64,000 nucleotides of DNA from a bacterium M00.F.Ca.ET.205.01.1.1 (lineage in GTDB: Bacteria; Pseudomonadota; Alphaproteobacteria; Rhizobiales; Rhizobiaceae), in the NCBI GenBank assembly GCA_004791255.1, contig SRUQ01000004.1, forward strand, positions 386,031 through 450,030. Reading direction: 5' to 3'. The position numbers were made by a program, and so were the translations under genes. The notes under the pieces are model-generated. The model had not been told where the DNA came from and ran no database searches. It was given only the letters and a program-made list of their open reading frames with translations. Shown one piece after another: positions 16,198 to 26,885 of this stretch; the first letter of the stretch is position 1, and each line of letters begins with the position of its first letter.

Positions 16198-17706
16198 TCA
16201 GTTCGCCGCCGCGGTCTGCGCGGCGCCGATGGATGCGGTAACATTGGTGACGAGCGCCTTGACCGACTGGGCCGTCGCATCGAAGACCGGTGCGGGATAG
16301 ACGCCAAAGAAGATGACCAGCACGACCAGCGGGTAGATGATCGCCTTTTCACGGGTCGAAAGGTCGAGCAGGCCCTTGAGACTGTCCTTGGTCAGCGCGC
16401 CGAAAATCACCCGGCGGTAGAGCCAGAGCGCGTAGGCCGCCGACAGGACGACGCCGGTGGCGGCGAAGAACGCCACCCAGGTGTTGACCCGGAACACGCC
16501 GAGCATGGTCAGGAACTCGCCTACGAAGCCTGATGTGCCGGGCAATCCGACATTGGCCATGGTGAAGATCATGAACACGGTGGCGTATTTCGGCATGTTG
16601 TTGACCAGGCCGCCATAGGCCGCGATCTCACGCGTGTGCATGCGATCGTAGATGACGCCGACGCACAGGAACAGCGCGCCGGAGACCAGGCCGTGGCTCA
16701 GCATCTGGAAGATCGCGCCCTGCACGCCTTCCTGGTTCATGGCGAAGATGCCCATCGTGACGAAGCCCATATGGGCGACCGACGAATAGGCGATCAGCTT
16801 CTTCATGTCCTCCTGCATCAGCGCCACCAGCGAGGTGTAGATGATGGCGACGACCGACAGCGTGAACACCAGCGGCGCGAACATTTCGGACGCCAGCGGG
16901 AACATCGGCAAGGAGAAGCGCAAGAAGCCATACCCGCCCATCTTCAGCAGGATGGCGGCCAGGATCACCGAACCCGCGGTCGGCGCCTCGACGTGCGCGT
17001 CGGGCAGCCAGGTGTGCACCGGCCACATCGGCATCTTCACCGCGAAAGAAGCGAAGAAGGCGAGCCATAGCCATGTCTGCATGTTGGCCGGGAAGTTATG
17101 CGTCAAAAGCGTCGGGATGTCTGTCGTGCCGGACTGGTAGAACATCGCCATGATGGCGAGCAGCATCAGCACCGAGCCTGCCAGCGTGTAGAGGAAGAAC
17201 TTGAACGAGGCGTAGACGCGCCGCTTGCCGCCCCACACGCCGATGATGATGAACATCGGGATCAGGCCGGCCTCGAAGAAGACGTAGAACAGCACGATGT
17301 CGAGCGCGCAGAACACGCCGATCATCAGCGTTTCGAGCAGCAGGAAGGCGATCATGTAGGCTTTGACGCGCTTCTCGATCGCTTCCCACGACGCCAGGAT
17401 GCAGAGCGGCATCAGGAACGTCGTCAGGATGACGAACAGCATCGAGATGCCGTCGACGCCCATATGGTAGGAAATGCCGGAGTCGAGCCAGGCGGACTTT
17501 TCTACGAACTGGAAGCCGGCCTGCGAATTGTCGAAACCGGTCCAGATGAACAGCGACACCAGAAAGGTGAATGCCGTGGTTATGAACGCGATCGCCCTGA
17601 TGTTGCGGCGCGCGTTTTCGCTGTCGTCCCGAATGAACAGGATAAGCAGCACACCAACCAGAGGCAGGAAGGTGACCAGCGAAAGGAGGTTGGACCAAGC
17701 GGTCAT
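16198..17706 (-). CDS. nuoM: NADH-quinone oxidoreductase subunit M
   Basis: An antiporter-like proton-pumping subunit of complex I with 502 residues and about 14 predicted membrane helices. The family signature around [20 protein letters not shown] is clear, as are the conserved [19 protein letters not shown] and [13 protein letters not shown] segments. The ATG at 17706 overlaps the nuoL stop by one base; the upstream open frame lies inside nuoL and is ignored. Confidence 0.96.
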   Translation of the reverse strand: MTAWSNLLSLVTFLPLVGVLLILFIRDDSENARRNIRAIAFITTAFTFLVSLFIWTGFDNSQAGFQFVEKSAWLDSGISYHMGVDGISMLFVILTTFLMPLCILASWEAIEKRVKAYMIAFLLLETLMIGVFCALDIVLFYVFFEAGLIPMFIIIGVWGGKRRVYASFKFFLYTLAGSVLMLLAIMAMFYQSGTTDIPTLLTHNFPANMQTWLWLAFFASFAVKMPMWPVHTWLPDAHVEAPTAGSVILAAILLKMGGYGFLRFSLPMFPLASEMFAPLVFTLSVVAIIYTSLVALMQEDMKKLIAYSSVAHMGFVTMGIFAMNQEGVQGAIFQMLSHGLVSGALFLCVGVIYDRMHTREIAAYGGLVNNMPKYATVFMIFTMANVGLPGTSGFVGEFLTMLGVFRVNTWVAFFAATGVVLSAAYALWLYRRVIFGALTKDSLKGLLDLSTREKAIIYPLVVLVIFFGVYPAPVFDATAQSVKALVTNVTASIGAAQTAAAN

Positions 17707-19679
17707 CAGAGCATCATCCAGGTGACGAGTGCGGCAACGCCGATCAGCATGGCGAAGGCGTAGTGGTAGAGATAGCCGGTCTGCAACTTGACGACGCGGT
17801 TGGTGACATCGACGACGCGCGCCGAAACGCCGTCCGGTCCGAGGCCGTCGATGATGGTGCCGTCGCCCGTCTTCCACAGGAAGTGGCCGAGGCGCTTGGC
17901 GGGCCGCACGAACAGGTAGTCGTAGAGCTCGTCGAAATACCATTTGTTGAGCAGGAAGGCGTAGAGCCCGCGATGCTGAGCGGCGAGATTGACCGGCATG
18001 TCAGGCGAGCTGATGTAGAACTTCCAGGCCAAAGCGAAGCCGATCAGCATGGCGATGAACGGCGACAGCTCGACCCACAGCGGCAGTTCCTCGATTTCGT
18101 GCAGGATGTGGTTGTCCGGCAGCGTGAACAGCGACGCCTTCCAGAACTCGGCATAGCCCTCGCCGATGAAGGCACCGTGGAAGATGATGCCGGCAAACAG
18201 CGCGCCAGCGGCCAGGATGAACAGCGGCACCAGCATGACCGGCGGCGATTCATGCACGTGGTGCATCACCTCATGGCTCGCCCGCGGTTTGCCGTGGAAG
18301 GTCATGAAGATCAGCCGCCAGGAATAGAAGGAAGTGAAGCAAGCGGCGATGACCAGAAGCACGAAGGCAAGGCCCGCAACCGAATTATGGCTGGCAAAGG
18401 CGCTTTCGATGATGGCGTCCTTGGAGAAGAAGCCGGCGGTGCCGATGACCGTCACCGGAATGCCGACGCCGGTCAGCGCCAGCGTGCCGATTACCATCAT
18501 CCAGTAAGTGCTGGGGATCAGCTTCCTGAGGCCCCCCATCTTGCGCATGTCCTGCTCGTCGGAGACGGCGTGGATGACCGAGCCTGAGCCGAGGAACAGC
18601 AGCGCCTTGAAGAAGGCATGCGTGAACAGGTGGAAGATCGCCGCGCCATAGGCGCCGACGCCCAGCGCCACGAACATGTAGCCGAGCTGCGAGCAGGTCG
18701 AATAGGCGATGACGCGCTTGATGTCGTTCTGGACCAAACCGACGGTCGCCGCGAAGAAAGCGGTGAATGCGCCGATGAAGGTCACCACCGTCAGCGCCGA
18801 ATGCGACAGCTCGAACAGCGGCGACAGCCGCGCCAGCATGAACACGCCGGCCGTCACCATGGTGGCGGCGTGGATGAGCGCGGACACCGGCGTCGGGCCT
18901 TCCATGGCGTCCGGCAGCCAGGTGTGCAGCGGCACCTGCGCCGACTTGCCCATGGCGCCCATGAACAAGAGCAGGCAGACGACGGTCATTGCCGACTGCT
19001 TGTCGAGCGCATGGCCGAGGAAGGTCAGCACGGCAGCGCTTTGCGAGGCGCCTTCAGCGGGGATGAACGTCGCCGCATTGGCGAAGATGGTGCCGAGATT
19101 GACGGAGCCGAACAGCACGAACACGCCGAAGATACCGAGCGCGAAGCCGAAATCGCCGACGCGGTTGACGACGAAGGCCTTGATGGCGGCAGCATTGGCC
19201 GATGGCTTCTTGTACCAGAAGCCGATCAGCAGGTAGGACGCCAGGCCCACTCCTTCCCAGCCGAAGAACATCTGCACCAGATTGTCGGCCGTCACCAGCA
19301 TCAACATGGCGAAGGTGAACAGCGACAGATAGGCGAAGAAGCGCGGCCGGTTCGGATCGTGGTGCATGTAGCCGATCGAATAGATATGAACCAGCGCCGA
19401 GACGGTGTTGACCACCACCAGCATCACCACCGTCAGCGTATCGATCCTCAGCGCCCACGACACATCGAGCCCACCGGACTGGATCCAGTGCATCACCGGC
19501 ACGGTGAACACCTCGCCATGGCCGAAACCGACGGTGAAGAAGGCGACCCATGACAGCACGGCCGAAATCACCAGGAAACCGGAGGTGATGTATTCGGATG
19601 CCTTGGCGCCGAGCGCCGTGCCGAACAGGCCGACGATCAGGAAGCCGAGCAGCGGAAGGAAGACGATGGCCTGGTACAT
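17706..19679 (-). CDS. nuoL: NADH-quinone oxidoreductase subunit L
   Basis: The largest antiporter-like subunit, 657 residues, with the long lateral helix expected after the fifteenth membrane segment. Conserved features are [46 protein letters not shown] and [20 protein letters not shown], each read in parts. It starts [17 protein letters not shown] ten bases after nuoK. A His-rich loop ([11 protein letters not shown]) near residue 470 is usual in rhizobial NuoL. Confidence 0.97.
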   Translation of the reverse strand: MYQAIVFLPLLGFLIVGLFGTALGAKASEYITSGFLVISAVLSWVAFFTVGFGHGEVFTVPVMHWIQSGGLDVSWALRIDTLTVVMLVVVNTVSALVHIYSIGYMHHDPNRPRFFAYLSLFTFAMLMLVTADNLVQMFFGWEGVGLASYLLIGFWYKKPSANAAAIKAFVVNRVGDFGFALGIFGVFVLFGSVNLGTIFANAATFIPAEGASQSAAVLTFLGHALDKQSAMTVVCLLLFMGAMGKSAQVPLHTWLPDAMEGPTPVSALIHAATMVTAGVFMLARLSPLFELSHSALTVVTFIGAFTAFFAATVGLVQNDIKRVIAYSTCSQLGYMFVALGVGAYGAAIFHLFTHAFFKALLFLGSGSVIHAVSDEQDMRKMGGLRKLIPSTYWMMVIGTLALTGVGIPVTVIGTAGFFSKDAIIESAFASHNSVAGLAFVLLVIAACFTSFYSWRLIFMTFHGKPRASHEVMHHVHESPPVMLVPLFILAAGALFAGIIFHGAFIGEGYAEFWKASLFTLPDNHILHEIEELPLWVELSPFIAMLIGFALAWKFYISSPDMPVNLAAQHRGLYAFLLNKWYFDELYDYLFVRPAKRLGHFLWKTGDGTIIDGLGPDGVSARVVDVTNRVVKLQTGYLYHYAFAMLIGVAALVTWMML

Positions 19680-19689
19680 GATGGTTCCG

Positions 19690-19998
19690 TCAACCCTTCA
19701 TCTGGTTCACGTCTTCGACCGCGATCGAGCCGCGGTTGCGGAAGAAGACGACGAGAATGGCAAGTCCGATGGCCGCTTCGGCCGCCGCAACCGTCAGCAC
19801 GAACAGGGCGAACACCTGGCCGACGAGATCGCCGAGCGCCGCCGAGAAGGCAACGAAGTTGATGTTGACCGCGAGCAAGATCAGCTCGATCGACATCAGG
19901 ATGACAATGATGTTGCGGCGGTTGAGGAAGATGCCGAACACGCCGAGCGTGAACAGGATTGCCGATACGGTCAGGTAATGTGCGATGCCGACGACCAT
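19690..19998 (-). CDS. nuoK: NADH-quinone oxidoreductase subunit K
   Basis: A small complex I membrane subunit of 102 residues with three helices. The conserved buried glutamates are visible in [10 protein letters not shown] and AAEAAIGLA. It lies between nuoL and nuoJ with gaps of 10 bases and 1 base. The N-terminus [19 protein letters not shown] matches the family start. Confidence 0.97.
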   Translation of the reverse strand: MVVGIAHYLTVSAILFTLGVFGIFLNRRNIIVILMSIELILLAVNINFVAFSAALGDLVGQVFALFVLTVAAAEAAIGLAILVVFFRNRGSIAVEDVNQMKG

Positions 19999-19999
19999 C

Positions 20000-20620
20000 T
20001 CAGACTCCTTCGCCCGACTTGACCTTGCGGATTTCCATGCCGGTGGCCGGCGTGCGGCCGACCTGGGCTGCGATCGACTGCCGCTTGACCCCTTCCTTGT
20101 GGCGCAACGTCAGCACGATGGCGCCGATCATGGCGACCAGCAGCACGAGGCCCGAAATCTGGAAGTAGTAGAGGTAGTCGGTATAGAGGATGTCGCCGAG
20201 TGCTGCCGTGTTCGAGCGGGCGGCGAGATCGGGAATAGGCTTGGCGACCGTCGAGGCAAGCTGCGGCGCGAACGTGTAGCCGCCGAGCACGACGATCAGC
20301 TCCGCCGCCAGGATCAGCCCGACCATCGCGCCGATCGGCGCGTATTGCAGGGCGCCGCTCTTCAGTTCGGCGAAGTCGACGTCGAGCATCATGACGACGA
20401 ACAGGAACAGCACCATCACGGCGCCGACATAGACGACGAGCAGGATCATCGCCAGGAACTCGGCCCCGGTCAGCATGAACAGGCCGGCGGCGTTGAAGAA
20501 GGTCAGGATCAGGAACAGCACCGAATGCACGGGGTTGCGCGCCGAAATGACCATGAACGCCGAGGCCACGGCGACAAAGGCGAAGAGGTAGAAAAAGGCC
20601 GCCTCTAGTCCACTCAGCAT
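20000..20620 (-). CDS. nuoJ: NADH-quinone oxidoreductase subunit J
   Basis: A complex I membrane subunit of 206 residues with five helices. The conserved segment [21 protein letters not shown] near residues 55-75 is clear, and the tail is soluble ([15 protein letters not shown]). The start [15 protein letters not shown] at 20620 gives the normal family length. An upstream extension of 78 codons runs through the palindromic gap before nuoI and is rejected. The 237-base gap upstream is unusual within this compact operon. Confidence 0.95.
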   Translation of the reverse strand: MLSGLEAAFFYLFAFVAVASAFMVISARNPVHSVLFLILTFFNAAGLFMLTGAEFLAMILLVVYVGAVMVLFLFVVMMLDVDFAELKSGALQYAPIGAMVGLILAAELIVVLGGYTFAPQLASTVAKPIPDLAARSNTAALGDILYTDYLYYFQISGLVLLVAMIGAIVLTLRHKEGVKRQSIAAQVGRTPATGMEIRKVKSGEGV

Positions 20621-20714
20621 GGGGTTCCCCCGGGTTCCTGTCCGGACATGGCGCACGCGCGCTTTTGTCCGATTTTTTGCCACCGCCTCCGGCTGGCAAG
20701 TTGGTTGTCCTATC

Positions 20715-20821
20715 GCATGTTCCGATCGGGTTGAAAGACCCGATCGAAAGAAACATGCAGCACTCTTTGTTCCGGAGGATGATCTTGTCCGAAAAGTCTG
20801 CAACTTTTCGGGATCATCCTC
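20715..20821. repeat. Two palindromic repeats in the nuoI-nuoJ gap
   Basis: The first hairpin spans 20715-20758. The stem CGATCGGGT/ACCCGATCG (20723-20746) is nested inside GCATGTT/AACATGC arms. The second, 20775-20821, pairs GAGGATGATC and the CGAAAAG stem with CTTTTCG and GATCATCCTC around a CTGCAA-type centre. The second type is a common rhizobial intergenic palindrome. Neither is followed by a T-run in the direction of the nuo operon, so an intrinsic terminator is not obvious; mRNA processing or stabilisation is possible. Confidence 0.85.
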
Positions 20822-20857
20822 TGGACGAGGCCCCTCGCCCCGTCCATGCGTCAAATG

Positions 20858-21349
20858 TCAGCGGTACGGCGCATCCAGCGAGATGTTGCGCGCCAGTTCG
20901 CGTTCCCACCGGTCGCCATTCGCCAGCAGCTTGTCCTTGTCGTAGTAGAGTTCCTCGCGCGTTTCCGTCGCGAACTCGAAATTCGGCCCCTCGACGATGG
21001 CGTCGACCGGACAGGCTTCCTGGCAGAAGCCGCAATAGATGCACTTCACCATGTCGATGTCGTAGCGCACCGTGCGGCGCGTGCCGTCGTTGCGGCGCGG
21101 GCCAGCCTCGATGGTGATCGCCTGTGCCGGGCAGATCGCCTCGCACAGCTTGCAGGCAATGCAGCGTTCCTCGCCATTGGGATAACGGCGCAGCGCATGT
21201 TCGCCACGGAAGCGCGGGCTGACCGGCCCCTTCTCGTGCGGATAGTTGATCGTCTCCTTCGGCGCGAAGAACTGGCGCATCGACAGGAAGAAGGCGCTGA
21301 CGAAATCCTGCAGCAGCAGCGACTTGGCGGCCTGGGATAGAACAGACAT
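20858..21349 (-). CDS. nuoI: NADH-quinone oxidoreductase subunit I
   Basis: The 163-residue peripheral-arm subunit carrying two [4Fe-4S] clusters (N6a/N6b) on the electron path to quinone. Both CxxCxxC-xxxC-P motifs are present: [13 protein letters not shown] and [13 protein letters not shown]. The start [12 protein letters not shown] at 21349 overlaps the nuoH stop by one base. A long upstream open frame is antisense-like shadow within nuoH. Confidence 0.97.
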   Translation of the reverse strand: MSVLSQAAKSLLLQDFVSAFFLSMRQFFAPKETINYPHEKGPVSPRFRGEHALRRYPNGEERCIACKLCEAICPAQAITIEAGPRRNDGTRRTVRYDIDMVKCIYCGFCQEACPVDAIVEGPNFEFATETREELYYDKDKLLANGDRWERELARNISLDAPYR

Positions 21350-22392
21350 CACGCAAACCCCGTGATCTTGAGGAAGGCGGCGGTGGCGACCACCATGAAC
21401 AGCGAGATCGGCAGGAACACTTTCCAGCCCAGCCGCATCAGCTGGTCGTAGCGGTAACGCGGCACGAACGCCTTCACCATCGAGAACATGAAGAACATCA
21501 GGCAGATCTTGAGCACGAACCAGATCGCGCCCGGCACCCAGGTGAAGGGGGCGAAGTTGAAGGGCGGCAGCCAACCGCCGAGGAACAGGATCGTGGCCAG
21601 CGCGCACATCAAGACGACGGCGACATATTCGCCGAGGAAGAACAGCAGGAACGGCGTCGACGAATATTCGACCATGTGGCCTGCGACCAGTTCCGATTCG
21701 GCCTCGACCAGGTCGAAGGGCGGGCGGTTCGTCTCGGCCAGCGCCGAGATGAAGAAGATCACGAACATCGGCAACAGCGACAGCCAGTGCCAGTCGAGGA
21801 AGGTGTTGGGCAGGCCAAGCCGCGTGCCCAGGCCGTCCTGCTGCGACATGACGATGTCGGACAGGTTGAGCGAGCCGACGCAAAGCAGCACGGTGACGAT
21901 GACGAAACCGATCGAGACCTCGTAGGACACCATCTGCGCCGCCGAGCGCAGCGCGCCGAGGAACGGATATTTCGAATTGGAGGCCCAGCCGCCCATGATC
22001 ACGCCATAGACCTCGAGCGAGGAGATGGCGAACACATAGAGGATGCCGACATTGACGTTGGCGATAGCCCAGCCATCACTGACCGGAATGACCGCCCAGG
22101 CCGAGATCGCCAGCACCGCCGATACCAGCGGCGCCAGCAGGAACACGCCCTTGTTGGCGCCGGACGGAATGACCGGCTCCTTGAAGACGAACTTCAAAAG
22201 GTCGGCAAAGGCCTGCAGCGTGCCCCACGGGCCGACCACGTTCGGACCGCGGCGCAACTGCACCGCCGCCCAGATTTTGCGGTCGGCATAGAGCAGGTAA
22301 GCGACGGCGATCAGAAGCACGACGATCAGCACGACCGACTTCAGAAGGATGATCAGCGCCGGCAGCACGTAGAAGGAGAAGAAGGTTTCCAT
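21349..22392 (-). CDS. nuoH: NADH-quinone oxidoreductase subunit H
   Basis: The membrane subunit that forms much of the quinone chamber, 347 residues and eight or nine helices. Conserved are [21 protein letters not shown] (in parts), the acidic loop segments [19 protein letters not shown] and the C-terminal [13 protein letters not shown]. It starts [13 protein letters not shown] at 22392, two bases after the nuoG stop. Sixteen upstream in-frame codons lie inside nuoG and are excluded. Confidence 0.97.
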   Translation of the reverse strand: METFFSFYVLPALIILLKSVVLIVVLLIAVAYLLYADRKIWAAVQLRRGPNVVGPWGTLQAFADLLKFVFKEPVIPSGANKGVFLLAPLVSAVLAISAWAVIPVSDGWAIANVNVGILYVFAISSLEVYGVIMGGWASNSKYPFLGALRSAAQMVSYEVSIGFVIVTVLLCVGSLNLSDIVMSQQDGLGTRLGLPNTFLDWHWLSLLPMFVIFFISALAETNRPPFDLVEAESELVAGHMVEYSSTPFLLFFLGEYVAVVLMCALATILFLGGWLPPFNFAPFTWVPGAIWFVLKICLMFFMFSMVKAFVPRYRYDQLMRLGWKVFLPISLFMVVATAAFLKITGFA

Positions 22393-22394
22393 GC

Positions 22395-24476
22395 TTATTC
22401 CGCCGCCTGCTTGAAGCCGCTCTTGGCCAGTGCTGAGCATTCCGCCATCACGGCAGAGGCTCGCGCGATCGGGTTGGTCAGGTAGAAATCCTTGACCGGC
22501 GAGGTGAAGGCGCCCTTGTTCAGCCGCCCGCCGAGCTTTGCCACTTGAGCTATGTCCTCGGCATTGCCGGCCGCGATCTGGTCGATGCGGGCCAGATGCG
22601 GATATTCGCCATAGAGCTTGGCGCGCAGCTGCGGCAGCGAATCGAACGGCAGCTTCTTGCCCAGCACGTCCGACAGCGCCCGCAGGATCGCCCAGTCCTC
22701 GCGCGCATCGCCCGGCGCGAAGCCGGCGCGGTTGGTCTGCTGCACGCGGCCTTCGGTGTTGACATAGGTGCCCGACTTTTCCGTGTAGGCCGCCGCCGGC
22801 AGGATGACGTTGGCGCGGTGCGCGCCGGCATCGCCATGCGTGCCGATATAGACGACGAAAGCGCCGCCGGTCTTGCCCATGTCGATCTCGTCGGCGCCGA
22901 GCAGGAACAGCACATCCGTCTCGCCGAGCATGCCGGCAACGTTCTTGCCGCCTTCGCCCGGCACGAAGCCGAGATCGAGGCCACCAACGCGGCCGGCAGC
23001 ATTGTGCAGCACGGCAAAACCGTTCCAGTCGGCTCGGCTGGCGTTGACAGCGGCGGCAAGCTTGGCCGCCTGGCCGAGCACAGCCGCGCCGTCGGCACGC
23101 GCCAGCGCGCCCTGGCCGACAATGATCAGCGGATGCGTCGCCTTCTTCAGCGTCTGGAAGAACTTGCCGTTGCCGTCGGCAAGCTCCTTCAGCGAATCCG
23201 GCCCGGCGCCCAGCTGTTCATACTCGTAGCGCGTGTCGCCAATATCGCCGATGACGCCGACCGGCAGATTGCCGATCCGCCAGCGCTTGCGGATGCGGGC
23301 GTTGAGCACCGAGGCCTCATAGCGCGGGTTGGCGCCGATGATCAGCACCGCGTCGGCCTGCTCGATGCCTTCGATGGTCGGGTTGAAAATGTAGCTGGCG
23401 CGGCCGAGCGACGGGTCGAGTGCGGCGCCGTCCTGGCGGCAATCGATGTTCTTCGAGCCGAGCGAAGCCATCAAGAGCTTCAGCGCGTAGATTTCCTCGA
23501 CCGCAGCGAGGTCGCCCGCGATGGCGCCGATCCTGTCAGGGGCCGCCGCAGACACCGCGCCCTTGATCGCGCCGAACGCTTCGGCCCAGCTCGCGGGAAC
23601 GAGCTTGCCGTCCTTGCGCACATAGGGGCGGTCGAGGCGCTGCGTGCGCAGGCCATCCCAGATGAAGCGGGTCTTGTCCGATATCCATTCCTCGTTCACC
23701 TGCTCGTTGATGCGCGGCAGGATGCGCATCACTTCGCGGCCTCTGCTGTCGACGCGGATCGCCGAGCCGACGGCATCCATCACGTCGACGGACTCGGTCT
23801 TGGTCAGCTCCCACGGCCGCGCCTGGAAGGCGAACGGCTTGGAGGTCAGCGCGCCGACCGGGCACAGGTCAATCACATTGCCCTGCAGTTCCGAAGTCAT
23901 CGCCTGTTCGAGATAGGTGGTGATCTCGGCATCCTCGCCGCGACCGATCAGGCCGAGTTCGGAAATGCCGGCGACCTCGGTGGTGAACCGGACGCAGCGC
24001 GTGCAATGGATGCAGCGGTTCATCACCGTCTTGACCAGCGGGCCGATATACTTGTCTTCCACCGCGCGCTTGTTCTCGTGGTAGCGCGAGGAATCGACGC
24101 CGAAGGCCATCGCCTGGTCCTGCAGGTCGCACTCGCCGCCCTGGTCGCAGATCGGGCAATCCAGCGGATGGTTGATCAGCAGGAATTCCATCACGCCTTC
24201 GCGGGCCTTCTTGACCATCGGCGTGTTGGTGAAGATTTCCGGCGCCTCGCCATTAGGGCCGGGGCGCAGGTCGCGCACGCCCATGGCGCAGGAGGCCTGC
24301 GGCTTGGGCGGCCCGCCCTTCACCTCGATGAGGCACATGCGGCAATTGCCGGCAATCGACAGCCGCTCATGAAAGCAGAAGCGCGGCACTTCCGCGCCCG
24401 CGTCCTCAGCCGCCTGCAGCAGCGTGTAGTGGTCGGGTACAGTGATTTCTTTCCCGTCGACCTTGAGCTTTGCCAT
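22395..24476 (-). CDS. nuoG: NADH-quinone oxidoreductase subunit G
   Basis: The large 693-residue iron-sulfur subunit of the peripheral arm. The N-terminal [2Fe-2S] ligands are in [21 protein letters not shown] (split around the helix), then come the His-Cys3 [4Fe-4S] site in [18 protein letters not shown] and a ferredoxin-like [10 protein letters not shown] motif. The molybdopterin-oxidoreductase-like domain (from about residue 220) has lost its cofactor role, as is normal. The ATG at 24476 overlaps the stop of the pentapeptide gene by one base; a TTG just upstream is less likely. Confidence 0.97.
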   Translation of the reverse strand: MAKLKVDGKEITVPDHYTLLQAAEDAGAEVPRFCFHERLSIAGNCRMCLIEVKGGPPKPQASCAMGVRDLRPGPNGEAPEIFTNTPMVKKAREGVMEFLLINHPLDCPICDQGGECDLQDQAMAFGVDSSRYHENKRAVEDKYIGPLVKTVMNRCIHCTRCVRFTTEVAGISELGLIGRGEDAEITTYLEQAMTSELQGNVIDLCPVGALTSKPFAFQARPWELTKTESVDVMDAVGSAIRVDSRGREVMRILPRINEQVNEEWISDKTRFIWDGLRTQRLDRPYVRKDGKLVPASWAEAFGAIKGAVSAAAPDRIGAIAGDLAAVEEIYALKLLMASLGSKNIDCRQDGAALDPSLGRASYIFNPTIEGIEQADAVLIIGANPRYEASVLNARIRKRWRIGNLPVGVIGDIGDTRYEYEQLGAGPDSLKELADGNGKFFQTLKKATHPLIIVGQGALARADGAAVLGQAAKLAAAVNASRADWNGFAVLHNAAGRVGGLDLGFVPGEGGKNVAGMLGETDVLFLLGADEIDMGKTGGAFVVYIGTHGDAGAHRANVILPAAAYTEKSGTYVNTEGRVQQTNRAGFAPGDAREDWAILRALSDVLGKKLPFDSLPQLRAKLYGEYPHLARIDQIAAGNAEDIAQVAKLGGRLNKGAFTSPVKDFYLTNPIARASAVMAECSALAKSGFKQAAE

Positions 24477-24787
24477 CAATTGCCCCCGGCGGTCTTCGCC
24501 GTCTCAAATGCGTGGAACAGGTCGCCGAGGCTGACGCCGTTGATCATCATGCCGGCGACCTGCGCGTTTTCTATCTTCACGTTGCTCATGTTCACGTTGG
24601 TGAAATGCGTATTCGAGAGGTTTACGTCTTCCACCTTGGCGTTGCTCAGATTGGCGCGCAGGATCGTCGCCACCGACAGGTTCACGTTGTGGAATCGCGT
24701 GTTCGACATGTTGACGTCGTCGAAAGTCGAATTGGTGACGACAGCGCCGCGCACGTCCAGAACATCGCGTTTATCGTGAACCTCCAT
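24476..24787 (-). CDS. Pentapeptide-repeat protein inside the nuo operon
   Basis: The 103-residue protein carries about 14 consecutive pentapeptides of the A(D/N)LXX type from residue 16 to 90 (for example [30 protein letters not shown]). This predicts a right-handed quadrilateral beta-helix about three to four coils long. It lies between nuoF and nuoG, coupled to nuoG by a one-base overlap and 9 bases after the helix-hairpin-helix gene. A link to complex I assembly is possible from context only. It lacks a signal peptide. Other pentapeptide proteins mimic DNA or act as scaffolds. Confidence 0.85.
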   Translation of the reverse strand: MEVHDKRDVLDVRGAVVTNSTFDDVNMSNTRFHNVNLSVATILRANLSNAKVEDVNLSNTHFTNVNMSNVKIENAQVAGMMINGVSLGDLFHAFETAKTAGGN

Positions 24788-24796
24788 CGCGGCGCC

Positions 24797-25495
24797 CTAC
24801 CTCTTGGCCTTGGCGGCGAGCGCCGCTGCCTGGACAGTCCAGCCGTCACGGCCGATGCGGCCGTTGAACGAGAGATAGTCATCGACCCAGGCGATCTCCT
24901 GCGGCGACCATCCGGCGATCTGGGCGTATGTCCAGATGCCGAGGCCGTTCAGCACCGTCTCCAGCTTAGGGCCGATGCCCGATATCGCCTTGAGATTCGA
25001 GGGCCTGGCCGGTTTGTCCATGGCCTTGGGCTGCCTGAAATCCTCGGGCATCAGCACATGGGCATCGTCGGCCGCCGGAACCGCATCTGTCGCCGGTGTC
25101 ACGGTGATGGCTTCCCTGGCGACAATGTCGGTGACGTCCTGTGCGAAGGACTGCGCCTCGGCGATGAGGGTCTTCGCGGCAGCCCGCGCCCTGGTGGCGG
25201 ACGAGTTCGTGTCGTCGAAACGCTCGGCGCGCGCCTCGAAATCATCGATCAGCGGCTGCATCAGGCGTTGCGACGCCTCGGCCGCGCCCGACAGCGCGCC
25301 CAGCCAGACGCCAAAGGCGTGGTTGGCGAGCCCGAGGCCCAACGCCGACATCGCCGCGGCCCCCGCGACAGGGTGCGCGAAAAGGTTGACGGCGCTGGCC
25401 ATCTCCTTCGGCATCATCCTGGTCAGGTCCTGGTTCATCTTCTCGAGCTGGTCCAAATTGAGCATCAGTGGGTAGGGTGTCGAATACGGCGCCAT
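24797..25495 (-). CDS. Helix-hairpin-helix protein paralogous to the NuoE tail
   Basis: The 232-residue protein has an alpha-helical, phasin-like N-terminal part (residues 10-125, including AGAAAMSALGLGLANHAFGVW and a coiled region), a Pro/Ala-rich linker and a C-terminal H3TH/helix-hairpin-helix module from residue 166 (NLKAISGIGPKLETVLNGLGI). By hand alignment 37 of 59 residues of this module match the C-terminal extension of NuoE in the same operon. It is often labelled NADH dehydrogenase-like from context. AGGAG lies seven bases before the ATG. The gene follows nuoF after 74 bases. Confidence 0.82.
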   Translation of the reverse strand: MAPYSTPYPLMLNLDQLEKMNQDLTRMMPKEMASAVNLFAHPVAGAAAMSALGLGLANHAFGVWLGALSGAAEASQRLMQPLIDDFEARAERFDDTNSSATRARAAAKTLIAEAQSFAQDVTDIVAREAITVTPATDAVPAADDAHVLMPEDFRQPKAMDKPARPSNLKAISGIGPKLETVLNGLGIWTYAQIAGWSPQEIAWVDDYLSFNGRIGRDGWTVQAAALAAKAKR

Positions 25496-25569
25496 AGAGT
25501 TCTCCTGGTCGTTTCTTCGTTATTCCCCGCCCCTACTTTCGTGTCGGGCTAAGCCCGCATTCCAAAATC

Positions 25570-26874
25570 CTATTCCGCCGCCACCATCACCGGCTCGGCC
25601 CGGTGCGCGTTGCGCGAAAATTCGTCGATGCGCCGTTCCACCTCGCCGCGGAAATGCCGCATCAGGCCCTGGATCGGCCATGCCGCCGCATCGCCCAGCG
25701 CGCAGATCGTGTGGCCCTCGACCTGCTTGGTGACATCGAGCAGCATGTCGATCTCGCGCTTCTGCGCCTCGCCGCGCACCAGCCGCTCCATCACCCGCCA
25801 CATCCAGCCGGTACCTTCGCGGCACGGCGTGCACTGGCCGCAGCTCTCATGCTTGTAGAAGTAGGACAGACGCGCGATCGCCTTCACCACATCGGTCGAC
25901 TTGTCCATGACGATGACAGCCGCCGTGCCGAGGCCGGATTTGAGGTCGCGCAGCGCGTCGAAATCCATCGGCGTGTCGATGATCTGCTCGGCCGGCACCA
26001 GCGGCACCGAGGCGCCGCCAGGGATGACCGCGAGCAGATTGTCCCAGCCGCCGCGAATGCCGCCGCAATGCCTCTCGATCAGTTCACGGAACGGGATCGA
26101 CATCGCCTCTTCGACGGTGCACGGATTGTTGACGTGGCCGGAGACGCAGAACAGTTTGGTGCCGACATTGTTGGGCCGGCCGAAGGACGAGAACCAGGCC
26201 GCGCCTCTGCGCAGGATGGTCGGCGCAACCGCGATCGATTCGACATTGTTGACCGTCGTCGGGCAGCCATAGAGGCCGACATTGGCCGGGAATGGCGGCT
26301 TCAGCCGGGGCTGGCCCTTCTTGCCTTCCAGGCTTTCGAGCAGCGCCGTTTCCTCGCCGCAGATATAGGCGCCGGCGCCGTGATGCATGTAGACGTCGAA
26401 ATCATAGCCTGACGTGTTGTTCTTGCCGATCAGCTTGGCCTCATAGGCCTCGTCGATGGCCCGCTGCAGCGCCTCGCGCTCGCGGATGAACTCGCCGCGC
26501 ACGTAGATATAGGCGGCGATCGCGCCCATGGCGAAGCCGGCGAGCAGCGCGCCTTCGACCAGCGTGTGCGGATCGTTGCGCAGGATGTCGCGGTCCTTGC
26601 AGGTGCCCGGCTCGGATTCATCGGCGTTGATAACGAGGTAGCTCGGCCGGCCGTCGCTCTGCTTGGGCATGAACGACCATTTCAGGCCGGTCGGGAAGCC
26701 AGCACCGCCACGGCCGCGCAGGCCCGACGCCTTCATCTCGTTGACGATCCAGTCACGCCCCTTGGCGACGAGGCCAGGCGTGTTGTCCCAGGCGCCGCGC
26801 GCCATGGCGCCGGCCAGCGACTTGTCGAAGAGGCCGTAGATGTTGTTGAAGATGCGGTCTTTGTCCTGAAGCAT
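25570..26874 (-). CDS. nuoF: NADH-quinone oxidoreductase subunit F
   Basis: The 434-residue subunit that binds NADH and FMN and passes electrons to cluster N3. The nucleotide-binding [13 protein letters not shown] and the FMN-site [13 protein letters not shown] motifs are present. The [4Fe-4S] ligands are in [12 protein letters not shown] plus a later Cys in [11 protein letters not shown]. The start [14 protein letters not shown] at 26874 gives the family length; the upstream in-frame extension overlaps nuoE and is rejected. Confidence 0.97.
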   Translation of the reverse strand: MLQDKDRIFNNIYGLFDKSLAGAMARGAWDNTPGLVAKGRDWIVNEMKASGLRGRGGAGFPTGLKWSFMPKQSDGRPSYLVINADESEPGTCKDRDILRNDPHTLVEGALLAGFAMGAIAAYIYVRGEFIREREALQRAIDEAYEAKLIGKNNTSGYDFDVYMHHGAGAYICGEETALLESLEGKKGQPRLKPPFPANVGLYGCPTTVNNVESIAVAPTILRRGAAWFSSFGRPNNVGTKLFCVSGHVNNPCTVEEAMSIPFRELIERHCGGIRGGWDNLLAVIPGGASVPLVPAEQIIDTPMDFDALRDLKSGLGTAAVIVMDKSTDVVKAIARLSYFYKHESCGQCTPCREGTGWMWRVMERLVRGEAQKREIDMLLDVTKQVEGHTICALGDAAAWPIQGLMRHFRGEVERRIDEFSRNAHRAEPVMVAAE

Positions 26875-26885
26875 TTTTCGTACCC

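Noticed and set aside
22545..24779. A 744-codon plus-strand open frame opposite nuoG
   Set aside because: It is the antisense shadow of a GC-rich conserved gene. nuoG has all cofactor motifs, and this frame has none.
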